Source: UBA1847 sp942492205 (GTDB lineage: Bacteria > Pseudomonadota > Gammaproteobacteria > Steroidobacterales > Woeseiaceae). Taken from it: a DNA stretch of 64,000 nucleotides. Under the pieces are notes generated by a model, which made no database searches, was not told where the DNA came from, and saw only the letters and a program-made list of their open reading frames with translations. Positions within the stretch are counted from its first letter, which is position 1, and every line of letters starts with the position of its first letter. Shown piece after piece: positions 35,639 through 44,438 of this stretch. The stretch spans positions 2,170,001-2,234,000 of the forward strand of contig CALODT010000001.1 of NCBI GenBank assembly GCA_942492205.1. Reading direction: 5' to 3'. The position numbers and the translations under genes were made by a program.

Positions 35639-36955
35639 ATGAGCATCTGGTCACGCACCAAGGAACTTGCCGCGCAGACGCCGGCGGATCGCAATCGCTA
35701 CGTCGACTTTCTGCGCGCCGTCTCCATTCTCATGGTCGTAACCGGCCACTGGCTGATCGTCGCGCTCTACTACAAGGATGGCGCACTGCAGCCAGGCGAC
35801 CTGCTGGAACTCCGACCCACGACGCAATGGCTTACCTGGGTATTCCAGGTCATGCCGATCTTCTTCATCGTTGGTGGCTACGCGAACGCAGTCTCGCTGG
35901 AGAGCGCGCGTCGGCGCGGTATCGACTACGCAGGCTGGCTGGTCTCGCGGCTGAATCGGCTGGTTTCTCCACTGTTGCTGCTGCTGGTCGCGTGGGCGGT
36001 GCTGGCGTTCGTGCTGCATCTTGCGGGGGTCACTGGCGAGGTACTCAGCCTTGCGTCGCGTGCCGCGCTGATACCGATCTGGTTTCTTGCCATCTACACG
36101 CTGGTCGTCGTGCTGGCGCCGGCGACCTACCTGGCGTGGCAGCGCTGGGGCTTTGCCTCCTTCTGGGCGTTCGTCGCTATCGGCCTGGCTGTCGATTACG
36201 CATTTTTCGCCCTCGACCAGCGCTGGCTTGGCTGGACTAACTACTTCTGGGTCTGGCTGGCCGTGCATCATCTTGGTTACGCATGGCGTGACGGCCGTAT
36301 GGGCAGTCCGCTGCGATTGCTGGGGTATTCGGCACTCGGCCTGATGGCATTGTCTGCGTTGATCTTCAAAGGTCCCTACCCCTTCGCGATGGTTGGCTCT
36401 CCCGATGAGGCGATCAGTAACACATTGCCGCCCAAGATAACGCTGCTGGCGCTTGGCATCGCGCAGTTCGGGCTGCTGCTGGCCATCGAAGGGCCGATGC
36501 GACGCCTGCTTGAAGGGCTCCGCATCTGGTCGGTCACCGTGTTGATCAACAGCATGATCATGACGCTGTATCTCTGGCACCTGACCGTCATGGTCATTCT
36601 CGTTTCGCTGCTGTATCTGGCCGGCGGCTTTGGTCTTGGCATCGAACCGGCAAGCTCGGCGTGGTGGCTGACGAGGCCGGTCTGGATCGCCGTGCTTTAT
36701 CTGTGCCTGTTTCCGGTTGCACTGGTGCTCGGACCGCTTGAACGGCGCGCCCGCCCTGCTGGCGCACCGGTGCCATCGGCGATCCGCATGGTTGCTGGCG
36801 CAATCCTGATCTGCCTGGGCGTTGCGGCGCTGGCGCTGTTCGGTTTTGGCAATGCGCCGATCGTCGGCCTCGACATTGCAGCATTCGCGGTGGTTGTTAT
36901 CGGTGCAGCTTTGAGCGGCGTCTTGCTCGCGCGCAAACCCAAAGCGGGCGCTTAA
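35639..36955 (+). CDS. Acyltransferase 3 family membrane protein
   Basis: 438 residues, mostly hydrophobic, with about ten membrane segments. The N-terminal RNRYVDFLRAVSILMVVTGH contains the Arg and His positions typical of the acyltransferase-3 family, and YLWHLTVMVILVSLLYLAG is a second family-like segment. Such proteins O-acylate cell-surface glycans or lipids. The substrate is unknown. Its stop lies 3 nt from that of the convergent gene, inside the palindrome GCGCTTAAGCGC. Confidence 0.88.
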   Translation: MSIWSRTKELAAQTPADRNRYVDFLRAVSILMVVTGHWLIVALYYKDGALQPGDLLELRPTTQWLTWVFQVMPIFFIVGGYANAVSLESARRRGIDYAGWLVSRLNRLVSPLLLLLVAWAVLAFVLHLAGVTGEVLSLASRAALIPIWFLAIYTLVVVLAPATYLAWQRWGFASFWAFVAIGLAVDYAFFALDQRWLGWTNYFWVWLAVHHLGYAWRDGRMGSPLRLLGYSALGLMALSALIFKGPYPFAMVGSPDEAISNTLPPKITLLALGIAQFGLLLAIEGPMRRLLEGLRIWSVTVLINSMIMTLYLWHLTVMVILVSLLYLAGGFGLGIEPASSAWWLTRPVWIAVLYLCLFPVALVLGPLERRARPAGAPVPSAIRMVAGAILICLGVAALALFGFGNAPIVGLDIAAFAVVVIGAALSGVLLARKPKAGA

Positions 36956-36958
36956 GCG

Positions 36959-38698
36959 CTAGTGTTTTTGCGGCCCGCCGGCCGGCAGCTTGAAAAACTG
37001 CAGGTCTTCAAACTCGCCTTCGAGTGAACAGCATTCGACCGGTGCCTCGCCCCGCAGGCTTTCGGCAATGCGCTTCGCCTCGGTCATGTAGTGATCGTAC
37101 AGCTGCAGGCGCAGCGCGAGTGATAGCACGGCAGGTTCGCCTTCCTCGTCGCTCAATGCGGCGTCGAGTGAAAATTGCGGCAGCTCGGAACTCGCATACT
37201 TGTGCTTCCAGGTACCCGTTGCCAGGTCGAAATCGTAGAGACCAAGAAACAGGCCTCCCTCCCGCGCCAGGAAATGCACGGCTTCAATGACGTAGTTTGC
37301 CTCGGCGTCGTCCATTACCCAGTGCAATCCAACGCGGCACCATCCGGGCTTCAGGCCACAATGACCGTGCTGCACGGCGGATCGATAGCGCTCCGACGTC
37401 TCTTCGTCAATATGCAACAGGCGATGCCCGTATGGCCCGGCGCAGGAGCAGCCGGCGCGCGACTGGATACCAAACAGATCGTTGAGCAGGACGGTAATGA
37501 GCTTGTGGTGCATGTACTTGCCGTCACCGCCCCTGACATTGAACGAGATAATGCCGACGCGGCTGCTCGGATCCGGATTGCCGAGAACCTCAATATTCTC
37601 GTTTTCCGCCCAGCTCTTCATCGCTCGATCTGTTAGTTCGTGTTCGCGCGCGTTGATAACGTCGACGCCAACCCTGTCCTTGATCTGGAATACCAGGCCA
37701 GCCTTGAGCGTCTGCAGAACACCGGGCGTTCCGGCCTTCTCTCGCTCCTCGATGCGACGAATAAAATCCTGGCCTTTCATGCCGACATAGTCGACGGTGC
37801 CGCCGGCACTGATGCTGGGCGGCAACTCACGGTTGTAGATACGCTGATTAAAAACCAGGACGCCGCTCGAACCCGGACCACCGAGGAACTTGTGCGGTGA
37901 AATGAATATCGCGTCGATGCTGGGGTCCTCGCCCTCGCTGGCCGGTTCAGGGTTCATGTCGATATCGACATACGGAGCGCAGGCAGCAAAGTCGAAACAT
38001 GCCATTGCGCCGTGTTTGTGCAGCAGACTTGCGATCTTGCGTACGTCCGAGCGTATACCCGTGACGTTGGAAGCGGCGGAGAACGAACCGATACGTTGCC
38101 GATCCTTGTAGCGCGGATCCGTCAACAGTTCCTCAAGATGCGCAAGATCGATATTGCCCGATGCGTCAAGGCGAACCTCAACCGTTGTTGCGAGACACTG
38201 GCGCCAGGAAATCTCGTTCGAATGATGCTCGTAGGGACCGATAAATACGACCGGCTGCACTTGCCGAAGCCGCTCACGAAATGCGCCGGCGTCGAACTCA
38301 GTCGACAGGCTGTCCAGCGCATCGTTGAAGTTTTTACGCGTCGCCGGCGCCAGGGCAACACCGACGATCTGCTGTAGTTTGTCGATCGCACCGGTAGCAC
38401 CGGTGCCGCAGGCGATGATGCGGCCGTCCGGGCCGGCGTTGACGGATTGCTTGATCGCTTCTTCCGCCTCGTGCAGCAACTGGCTCATGCTGCGGCCGGT
38501 AATGTCGTCTTCGGTGTGAGTGTTGGCGTATACCCGCTGCAGGCCCTGCAGGTAGGATTCGACAAAGCGCAGGCAGCGCCCCGACGCCGTATAGTCACAA
38601 TAGACCATCAGGCGCTCGCCGAACGGCGTCTGGAACGTCGAGTCCACGCCAACAATTTGCTGTCGCAGAAAGGCAGGATCGAGTACAGTTTTGCTCAT
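36959..38698 (-). CDS. Class V aminotransferase / cysteine-desulfurase-like protein, long form
   Basis: 579 residues. The PLP Schiff-base Lys is in SPHKFLGGPGSSG. A SufS/NifS-like catalytic Cys loop is seen in QSRAGCSCAGPYGHRLL. The N-terminal VYCDYTASGRCLRFVESYLQ replaces the usual LDNAAT-type start. At about 170 residues beyond a typical SufS it has a long C-terminal region. It could release sulfur from cysteine, but no suf or isc genes are adjacent, so the acceptor is unknown. Confidence 0.85.
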   Translation of the reverse strand: MSKTVLDPAFLRQQIVGVDSTFQTPFGERLMVYCDYTASGRCLRFVESYLQGLQRVYANTHTEDDITGRSMSQLLHEAEEAIKQSVNAGPDGRIIACGTGATGAIDKLQQIVGVALAPATRKNFNDALDSLSTEFDAGAFRERLRQVQPVVFIGPYEHHSNEISWRQCLATTVEVRLDASGNIDLAHLEELLTDPRYKDRQRIGSFSAASNVTGIRSDVRKIASLLHKHGAMACFDFAACAPYVDIDMNPEPASEGEDPSIDAIFISPHKFLGGPGSSGVLVFNQRIYNRELPPSISAGGTVDYVGMKGQDFIRRIEEREKAGTPGVLQTLKAGLVFQIKDRVGVDVINAREHELTDRAMKSWAENENIEVLGNPDPSSRVGIISFNVRGGDGKYMHHKLITVLLNDLFGIQSRAGCSCAGPYGHRLLHIDEETSERYRSAVQHGHCGLKPGWCRVGLHWVMDDAEANYVIEAVHFLAREGGLFLGLYDFDLATGTWKHKYASSELPQFSLDAALSDEEGEPAVLSLALRLQLYDHYMTEAKRIAESLRGEAPVECCSLEGEFEDLQFFKLPAGGPQKH

Positions 38699-38740
38699 AC
38701 GGGGATTATGCCTGAATTGCCCCCATACACGGTGTGATCA

Positions 38741-39004
38741 ATGGCCAAAAAGCTGAAAAACGAAAAGGGTCTGCTCGCGGAGGCCTTACGTAGGGTGATG
38801 GACGATGCCGTGAAACGCGGCATCGTCGAATTGGAACCTACGGACTCACACGATCTCAAGACCGAGTATGTCTACCGCCTGCTGGTGCATGACAAGGAAA
38901 TCGCGCCGCTGCCTCCCGACCAGCTCAATCTGCCCAAGATGCGGCACAGGCTCGCCATGTGGGTCAGCCACAAACTGCCGGCCGACCACGAACTCCTGAA
39001 ATAG
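38741..39004 (+). CDS. Small conserved protein (resembles DUF5062/VC1899 type)
   Basis: 87 residues, soluble and charged (AKKLKNEKGLLAEALRRVMD, EYVYRLLVHDKEIAPLPPDQ). No catalytic motif. The pattern recalls a small gammaproteobacterial family of unknown function, from memory only. It is divergent from the PLP enzyme gene, with 42 nt between starts. Confidence 0.7.
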   Translation: MAKKLKNEKGLLAEALRRVMDDAVKRGIVELEPTDSHDLKTEYVYRLLVHDKEIAPLPPDQLNLPKMRHRLAMWVSHKLPADHELLK

Positions 39005-39019
39005 CCGCCTGCGAATCGA

Positions 39020-40045
39020 TTACCGCTCGATCGCTGCCTCGATAGAATTGGCGATCTTGCTCGGAACGCCGACGTTCGCCGTAAACGCACGGTATCCGGA
39101 GTCCCAGAAATACAGCTGCATGCGCCACATCTGGCCATAGTGCAGGACACGCGTCTCGTCGCCATCCCGGATCACGAGCACCTCGGTGGGCAAAGCCGCG
39201 ACGTGATCGACACCCGGATACGGTGAGCCCTCGCTTTTCGAATCACTGCGGAAACGCGAATTGATGCGGATCATCTTGTCCTCGATATAGGGATTCGTCA
39301 GGCCGATGTAGACCGCATCATCGCGGAGGCGTACCTGCGATACCACCTCCCAGCCCTCCGAATCGCTGGCATCACTGACCTTTCCGGCATCAAGCGCAGC
39401 GATAACCGCATCCACCGTGGCGTCAAATCCGGCGCTGGTGTCCACGTCGATCCCTAGCTGGCTTTTCTCGAAGGTACGAAACTTCGCCATCATTCTCGCA
39501 GGGCCGTCGCCCTTGAACTTGCGATAGTGTTTTTCACCGCGCATTGGCTCCTGCTGTTTGCTCATGGCCGTGCCCGGCAGTGTGGCAACAAGCTGGCGAA
39601 TAGTATCCGCAGCCCCGCGAGCGGCACCCATCAGTTCATCGTAGTTTGCAGAATCCGCGTAGAACACCATGGCATGTGCAACCGGGTTCGCCATGTTGAC
39701 GAACGTCTTCTGCTCGTCGCCCTGAGTGTATACCGCAACACGAAGTATCTGTGCTGACACGGTCCGTGCGGGCTCGGTCGCGGCCGCTTCCGCATAGGAC
39801 GGTGATGTCAAAACAAATACCGTCGCTTTGTGCCGGTCTTCCGGCACTCTGACCGCGTGCGAACCGTGCAGCTCTAGTTCAGAAATTTCCAGAGCCGACT
39901 CCAGTGCCGCAACGGTCTCCGGATACGATTGCGATGACTCGAGAATCGTCTCGAAAATTCCAATCTTATCGTCTGCCGCATGCGAAAGCGGCGCTGAAAG
40001 CAGCGCCGCAATCGAAACTACGGCCATCAAAAACCTGGCCTTCAT
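39020..40045 (-). CDS. Exported protein of unknown function, DUF302-like N-terminus
   Basis: 341 residues with a clear Sec signal peptide (cleaved after SHA, about residue 23). The first 100 mature residues (LESSQSYPETVAALESALEI...VFVLTSPSY) faintly resemble DUF302 proteins. The C-terminal part repeats a similar alpha/beta layout. No cysteine remains in the mature chain. It lies 9 nt after the FadL-like porin gene and probably belongs to the lbpA-arsR-porin transcript, so a role in sulfur substrate handling is possible but unproven. Confidence 0.75.
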   Translation of the reverse strand: MKARFLMAVVSIAALLSAPLSHAADDKIGIFETILESSQSYPETVAALESALEISELELHGSHAVRVPEDRHKATVFVLTSPSYAEAAATEPARTVSAQILRVAVYTQGDEQKTFVNMANPVAHAMVFYADSANYDELMGAARGAADTIRQLVATLPGTAMSKQQEPMRGEKHYRKFKGDGPARMMAKFRTFEKSQLGIDVDTSAGFDATVDAVIAALDAGKVSDASDSEGWEVVSQVRLRDDAVYIGLTNPYIEDKMIRINSRFRSDSKSEGSPYPGVDHVAALPTEVLVIRDGDETRVLHYGQMWRMQLYFWDSGYRAFTANVGVPSKIANSIEAAIER

Positions 40046-40054
40046 GTTTAACTC

Positions 40055-41488
40055 CTAGAAGCTGTACGAAGCTTCGAACTCGAGCTGGTTCATCTTCAAC
40101 TCGATCGTCTGCGTCGGGTCAAACATGCTCGGTGCTGAGACCGAATTCTCCGGCGCGTACATGAACGAAAAGTTCCACTCAGCATCGCTCGCGGTCTTGT
40201 GAGTCAGGCCGAGTGTGATGTGCTGTTCCATGACGCCCGGCGCCAGGATGTTGAAGAGCACGTCGGCACCCTGTATCGGTTGCTCACCGTAGCTATAGCC
40301 GAAACGCCAGGTGTTAGCCTCGTCTCGCTGCCATTCAAAGCCCAGCTTGAAGGTCGTCATGTCCTCCCAACCGAAACCCGCACCGTTGGCCCCACCGAGG
40401 CAGCTCTCCAGGTCAGTGCCGCCAAATGGAAGCGTTGGGCAGCCGATCATGTTCGCCATGGGGTTGCCGACAGAGTCGACTTCGCTGAACGCGGTATGCT
40501 CGATATCAAAGTTCACTCGCAGCACGTCGCTCGCCACGAAAGACAGGCCGCCTTTGATGCTGGACGGAATATCGAAGCCACCTGCCTCGGCGTACAGGTC
40601 TGCGTAATCATCAAATTCGCTCATTGGCATCTTGGTCTGGTACGCCAGGCCTGCACTTACGGTGTCGCTGAATGCGAACCAGATGCCGCCAGCCAGTCCG
40701 ATGCCGTACGACATGTCGTGGCCATTGTTACTCAGGGCCGTTGGCAGTGTAGTTCCGCCGGACGCCGCGAAGGTCTTTGTAATCGGGGTAAATACCGAAA
40801 CGCCGTTCGCTTCGAACATCTGCACAGCGAATATCGGGCCAATGCCCCAGGCGAAATTGTCGCCGCTCTTGGCGGAGTAATTCAAGGTCAGGAATGCTTG
40901 CGAAAGATCAACACCGGCCTTGCCCGAGCAATAGGGGCCCGGACCGGTCGCCGGGGGCTCGCCCAGGGCCGGGTTGCCGCCGCAGAAATAGGAGGTGGCC
41001 GTGAGGTTGGAGTTATCCCAGTCCGTATTCATGCCGCCGCGGCCATAGAACGCAGCCGTGATATTGGCGTCGTTCGCAAGACTCCAGTTCTTGGCGACAA
41101 ACGGAATCGGGAAAAACTCGCTGCTGCTGTCGTACTCGCCTGGCAAGATGGTGTGCGACGGCAGGTCATTCGGATCGATACCATTGCCATCGATATCGAT
41201 AATGCCGCCGTTAAGCTGGCTGGGGCCTGCGACGAAGCTGCGACGCGGGCTGAAGATTGACAGCCCAGCCTCCCAGTTGTCGTCGACGAACACGCCCAAT
41301 GCCGGATTCGTCGCCGACATGATGGCGCCCATATCGGCACTTGACCCGACGCCGGTGCCCGCCATGCCTTTCGACTGCGTGCCAACGCCGTGGGTGAAAT
41401 AACCGTTCGTCGCCAGCGCGGAGCCGCTGAACGCGAACATGACCATCGCCGAAATTGCGGCGAATCCTCGAACACCTCTAGCTTTCAT
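40055..41488 (-). CDS. FadL/OmpP1-type outer-membrane channel
   Basis: 477 residues. A signal peptide (through SALA) is followed by the FadL family N-terminal hatch motif (NGYFTHGVGTQSKGMAGTGV, MSATNPA). The rest is beta-strand-rich and ends in an aromatic C-terminal residue (LEFEASYSF), as needed for BAM insertion. FadL proteins import hydrophobic molecules. The ATG overlaps the arsR stop (ATGA), so uptake of a hydrophobic sulfur species (for instance elemental or organic sulfur) is a reasonable guess. Confidence 0.88.
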   Translation of the reverse strand: MKARGVRGFAAISAMVMFAFSGSALATNGYFTHGVGTQSKGMAGTGVGSSADMGAIMSATNPALGVFVDDNWEAGLSIFSPRRSFVAGPSQLNGGIIDIDGNGIDPNDLPSHTILPGEYDSSSEFFPIPFVAKNWSLANDANITAAFYGRGGMNTDWDNSNLTATSYFCGGNPALGEPPATGPGPYCSGKAGVDLSQAFLTLNYSAKSGDNFAWGIGPIFAVQMFEANGVSVFTPITKTFAASGGTTLPTALSNNGHDMSYGIGLAGGIWFAFSDTVSAGLAYQTKMPMSEFDDYADLYAEAGGFDIPSSIKGGLSFVASDVLRVNFDIEHTAFSEVDSVGNPMANMIGCPTLPFGGTDLESCLGGANGAGFGWEDMTTFKLGFEWQRDEANTWRFGYSYGEQPIQGADVLFNILAPGVMEQHITLGLTHKTASDAEWNFSFMYAPENSVSAPSMFDPTQTIELKMNQLEFEASYSF

Positions 41489-41790
41489 GATTTTTCTCCC
41501 TGCGCGGCGCAGAATACGTCGTGCAACGTCTCCATAACCTTGCTCGCATCTTCTCCCGACAGGGAGTAGCTAACGGACTGTGCATGTTTGCGTGACTGCA
41601 CGATTCGTTCGCGTCGCAAAATTGCGAGATGTTGCGACAATGCCGATTGGCTGAGGCCCAGGATGGCCTGAAGTTCGCTGACGGTCTTTTCGCCTTCCGC
41701 CAGTTGACACAAAATCATCAGCCGCCACTCGTTGGCCATCGCCTTGAGAAGCTCGACGGCATGCGACGCCATGTCGTGCAGTTCCTGCAT
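41485..41790 (-). CDS. ArsR-family thiol-switch repressor (sHdrR/SqrR/BigR type)
   Basis: 101 residues from the ATG at 41790, chosen for the strong GGAGGAG 9 nt upstream; a TTG at 41844 would add 18 residues and overlap lbpA. A winged helix (LQAILGLSQSALSQHLAILR) follows ANEWRLMILCQLAEG. Two cysteines, Cys28 and Cys94, lie 66 residues apart, the same spacing as the persulfide-sensing pair of SqrR and sHdrR. It likely represses sulfur genes until sulfane sulfur oxidises the pair. It sits between lbpA and the FadL-like gene. Confidence 0.88.
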   Translation of the reverse strand: MQELHDMASHAVELLKAMANEWRLMILCQLAEGEKTVSELQAILGLSQSALSQHLAILRRERIVQSRKHAQSVSYSLSGEDASKVMETLHDVFCAAQGEKS

Positions 41791-41834
41791 TTCTGACGAC
41801 TCCTCCGGAGTCGCCGGTACTGTTGCGTCGGCAC

Positions 41835-42275
41835 TCAAGCGCAACCTCCAAAACCTTCAGCGTCCATCTTGGCTTCGTAAGGCGCCGTGACGTCGCTGCC
41901 TGCGACCAGCGTTCCCTTGACCGAATCCCACTCCTCAGGCTTCAGGATCAGCAGCCAGCCGGCCTCGTAGGGATCGTCATTGGCGATGCTCGGCTCATTG
42001 ACCATGGCATCGTTAACTTCGACGACCTCGCCGCCTGCAGCGGACTTTGCCGGTCCTACCCATTTGCCGGACTCCAGCGTGCCGCAGGACTTGCCGGCGC
42101 GCACCGAACGCCCGACACGCTTTGGCGTGAAAGCGACGAGCTTGCCCGACATGGCCGTCGCAACAGCCGTCATTCCGATCTTCACGTTGCCGTCTCCGAC
42201 CTCGCGGAACCAGATGTGGTTATCGACATCGTAGAGCAGGTCGTCGGGCAGATTACATCCACGTACAGATGGCAT
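41835..42275 (-). CDS. lbpA: Lipoate-binding protein LbpA (GcvH-like, sHdr-associated)
   Basis: 146 residues, related to GcvH. The lipoyl-Lys is expected at Lys71 in TLESGKWVGPAKSA, and the flanking hairpin (VGRSVRAGKSCGTLESGK, GGEVVEVNDAMVNEPSIAND) is conserved. Unlike GcvH it has cysteines at 7, 64 and 145. In sulfur oxidisers LbpA carries sulfur on its lipoate arm to the sHdr complex. It ends the sHdr gene run. Confidence 0.93.
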   Translation of the reverse strand: MPSVRGCNLPDDLLYDVDNHIWFREVGDGNVKIGMTAVATAMSGKLVAFTPKRVGRSVRAGKSCGTLESGKWVGPAKSAAGGEVVEVNDAMVNEPSIANDDPYEAGWLLILKPEEWDSVKGTLVAGSDVTAPYEAKMDAEGFGGCA

Positions 42276-42277
42276 AG

Positions 42278-42718
42278 TCAGGCTTCCTTTGGCGATGGGT
42301 TGGCGGCATCAGCGGAGCGTATCGGCTTTGCTGCACAGCAGAATTCGCCGAGCTGGGCGACCTGCAACTTGCCGCTGACAAACAAATACAGGTGCTTAGA
42401 TATCATTGCCAACATACTTAAGCGATCCGTAATATCCGAATATACGTCTCGCATTGTCAACAGGTTGTAGTGATAGGCGATTTCACGGCAGGTTTCACGG
42501 CAGGCGTTGAAGCTCGGGTCGCCTTTGGCACCCTGCCGATGCAGGGCCAGTAATCGAAATCCCTCGCGAGTGTCTGTGGTCGGCTCCTCGCCCCGGGCGC
42601 TGACCCAATGCTCGAGAACCTCCTCGCTGGCCCGCAGCAGTTCCGCGGCCCTGGCCTTGGCATCCGGCGTCTCGCGCGGCAACTCGAACACCTGCTCCAG
42701 CTCGGCGAGCGTCCTCAC
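42278..42718 (-). CDS. Unrecognised Cys-containing protein between hdrB2 and lbpA
   Basis: 146 residues from a GTG at 42718 that overlaps the hdrB2 stop (GTGA); the open frame continues upstream but only as a shadow of hdrB2. The chain is helical and charged, with four cysteines in two pairs (NACRETCREI and EFCCAAK) that could bind metal or form disulfides. No family was recognised. Tight coupling between hdrB2 and lbpA suggests an accessory role in the sHdr-LbpA system. Confidence 0.78.
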   Translation of the reverse strand: MRTLAELEQVFELPRETPDAKARAAELLRASEEVLEHWVSARGEEPTTDTREGFRLLALHRQGAKGDPSFNACRETCREIAYHYNLLTMRDVYSDITDRLSMLAMISKHLYLFVSGKLQVAQLGEFCCAAKPIRSADAANPSPKEA

Positions 42719-43647
42719 CCCAGCCCTTTTGCTTTCAGGAACCTGGCGGAGTCGGAGATATTCTCGTGCACGCCGACTTTCCTGGCCTTCAGCCCCAGCG
42801 CCATGCCGAGCAACTGCGTGAAATACAGGATCTTGATATCGACCTTTTCGCCGAGCGTCTTCTCGGCCCGTATCTGGTGCATTTCGAGGCCCGAGTGACA
42901 GGTCGGGCATTCGGTCGCGATCACGTCGGCACCGGCGAGCTTCGCAGTCTGCAGGATATTGAGCACGAGCTTGGTCGAGAGGTCGCTGTCAGACAACGTA
43001 TGTGCACCACCGCAGCAGGCAGTCTTCAACGGGAAGTCCACATTTTCAGCGCCCGCCGCCGCAAGCAGGTCATCCATGAAGTGCGGTTTGGAGGTCGACT
43101 CACTGCCCGGCCCCTGGTCCTTCTCGGGGAATATATGCCGCGGCCGTGTGTACATGCAGCCGTAATAGTTGGCGATCTTGATACCGCTCAGCGAATTCTT
43201 GACGCGTGACTTCAGGCCTTCCTCGCCGATGGTGTCCTTTATCCAGTCGAGCGCATGAATGGTCTCGACCTGGCCAGCTTTGTACGTCTTGTGACCTGCT
43301 TTTTTCGACAAGCGATCGACCACTTCGACCGACTCTGCGTCGTGCTCGAGATCGTATTCGGCTTTCTTCAAGTTGTGGTAGCAGCCATTACATGGCGCCA
43401 TGACAACGTCCATGTCCATCTCGTTGGCCGCCGTCGACATGACCCGCGAAGACAGATAGGTCTGCAGTTTCGGATCGACATTTTTCACTTCCATCGCGCC
43501 GCAGCAATTCCAGTTCTTGACTTCGACCAGGTCGAGCCCGAGCGCTTTTCCCACCGCCTTCGTAGATCGGTTATAGGAATGGCCGCTACCTTCCAGGGCA
43601 CAGCCCGGGTAGTAAGCGACCTTCTTGTACTTGTCTTTTGTCGTCAT
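42715..43647 (-). CDS. hdrB2: Sulfur-oxidising heterodisulfide reductase-like subunit HdrB2
   Basis: 310 residues from the ATG at 43647, 16 nt before which hdrC2 ends. Two CCG domains are visible: NWNCCGAMEV with APCNGCY, and TACCGGAHTLS with CPTCHSGLEM. Each can hold a noncubane [4Fe-4S] cluster like the active-site clusters of methanogen HdrB. sHdr is a cytoplasmic complex that oxidises LbpA-bound sulfur to sulfite. Confidence 0.93.
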   Translation of the reverse strand: MTTKDKYKKVAYYPGCALEGSGHSYNRSTKAVGKALGLDLVEVKNWNCCGAMEVKNVDPKLQTYLSSRVMSTAANEMDMDVVMAPCNGCYHNLKKAEYDLEHDAESVEVVDRLSKKAGHKTYKAGQVETIHALDWIKDTIGEEGLKSRVKNSLSGIKIANYYGCMYTRPRHIFPEKDQGPGSESTSKPHFMDDLLAAAGAENVDFPLKTACCGGAHTLSDSDLSTKLVLNILQTAKLAGADVIATECPTCHSGLEMHQIRAEKTLGEKVDIKILYFTQLLGMALGLKARKVGVHENISDSARFLKAKGLG

Positions 43648-43663
43648 CGATCCGTTGTCCTTG

Positions 43664-44428
43664 TCAGGCCGCGTCACGCTTGGCGGTTTCAACCAGCTCC
43701 GCGAGATTAAGCGCGTGCTCCTGCTTCTCATGCTGCTCTTCGATGTATTCCTGCATGGCAGCCGACGCTTTCGACCAGTTGCTGGTACGTGGTGCTACCA
43801 GGGTCGCGAGCCCCATGCGTGTCAGCATACTGATGGGCAAACCACCGATCATCTTTCGAACCATCTCGATCATCCACGGCTGTGCGAGCTTCTGCTTCGT
43901 TCTCGCGAAGAAGCGGCGCATGGTACGACTCTCCTCGATCTTGCCGGTCTTGAGAACCTGCTCCGTGAACACCTCGTCAAAGTGCGTCGATGGCGACTTG
44001 GGTGTATGGCCTTTTCTCTCCAGCCAGTGTGCCGTTGCCTTCATGACGCCTTCCGGAAAAACGTCCCGCGGGCAGGCGTAGGTACACTTGTTGCACGACA
44101 CGCATTGCCAGATGATGTCCTTGTCGCGCAGCAGCTCTGACTCCATGCCCATGCGGATCAGGTAAATCCAGTAGCGTGGGTTGAATTCCGGGTTCACCTC
44201 GTTGACCGTACAGGCGTTCGTACAGGAACCGCATTGCCAGCAGCGATGAATTTGTTCACCCCCCGGAAGCGCCGCGATTTCATCCTGCAGCGTCTCGTTG
44301 TAGTCACTGACGACGCGTGTCTTGATGAAGGTACTCCAGTGACCCGAGACATCCACCCCATCAATAACCAGGTTCTCGTGTGTCTCTAGATTTTCCTCAC
44401 GAATCAGCGATTTTTCATGAATTGGCAT
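43664..44428 (-). CDS. hdrC2: Sulfur-oxidising heterodisulfide reductase-like subunit HdrC2
   Basis: 254 residues from the ATG at 44428 (MPIHEKS). Two complete [4Fe-4S] motifs are present, CWQCGSCTNAC (Cys63, 66, 69, 73) and CVSCNKCTYAC (Cys109, 112, 115, 119), each followed by further ligands. HdrC passes electrons between HdrA and HdrB. The C-terminal 100 residues are helical and charged. Confidence 0.93.
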   Translation of the reverse strand: MPIHEKSLIREENLETHENLVIDGVDVSGHWSTFIKTRVVSDYNETLQDEIAALPGGEQIHRCWQCGSCTNACTVNEVNPEFNPRYWIYLIRMGMESELLRDKDIIWQCVSCNKCTYACPRDVFPEGVMKATAHWLERKGHTPKSPSTHFDEVFTEQVLKTGKIEESRTMRRFFARTKQKLAQPWMIEMVRKMIGGLPISMLTRMGLATLVAPRTSNWSKASAAMQEYIEEQHEKQEHALNLAELVETAKRDAA

Positions 44429-44438
44429 GGAGAAACCT

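Noticed and set aside
40199..41260. 353-codon plus-strand frame opposite the FadL-like gene
   Set aside because: The minus strand gives a clean signal peptide, hatch motif and beta-barrel end. The plus-strand product is Arg/His-rich shadow sequence.
42719..42910. N-terminal extension of the 146-residue protein into hdrB2
   Set aside because: The extension overlaps the conserved HdrB2 C-terminus in another frame. The GTG overlapping the hdrB2 stop is the natural start.
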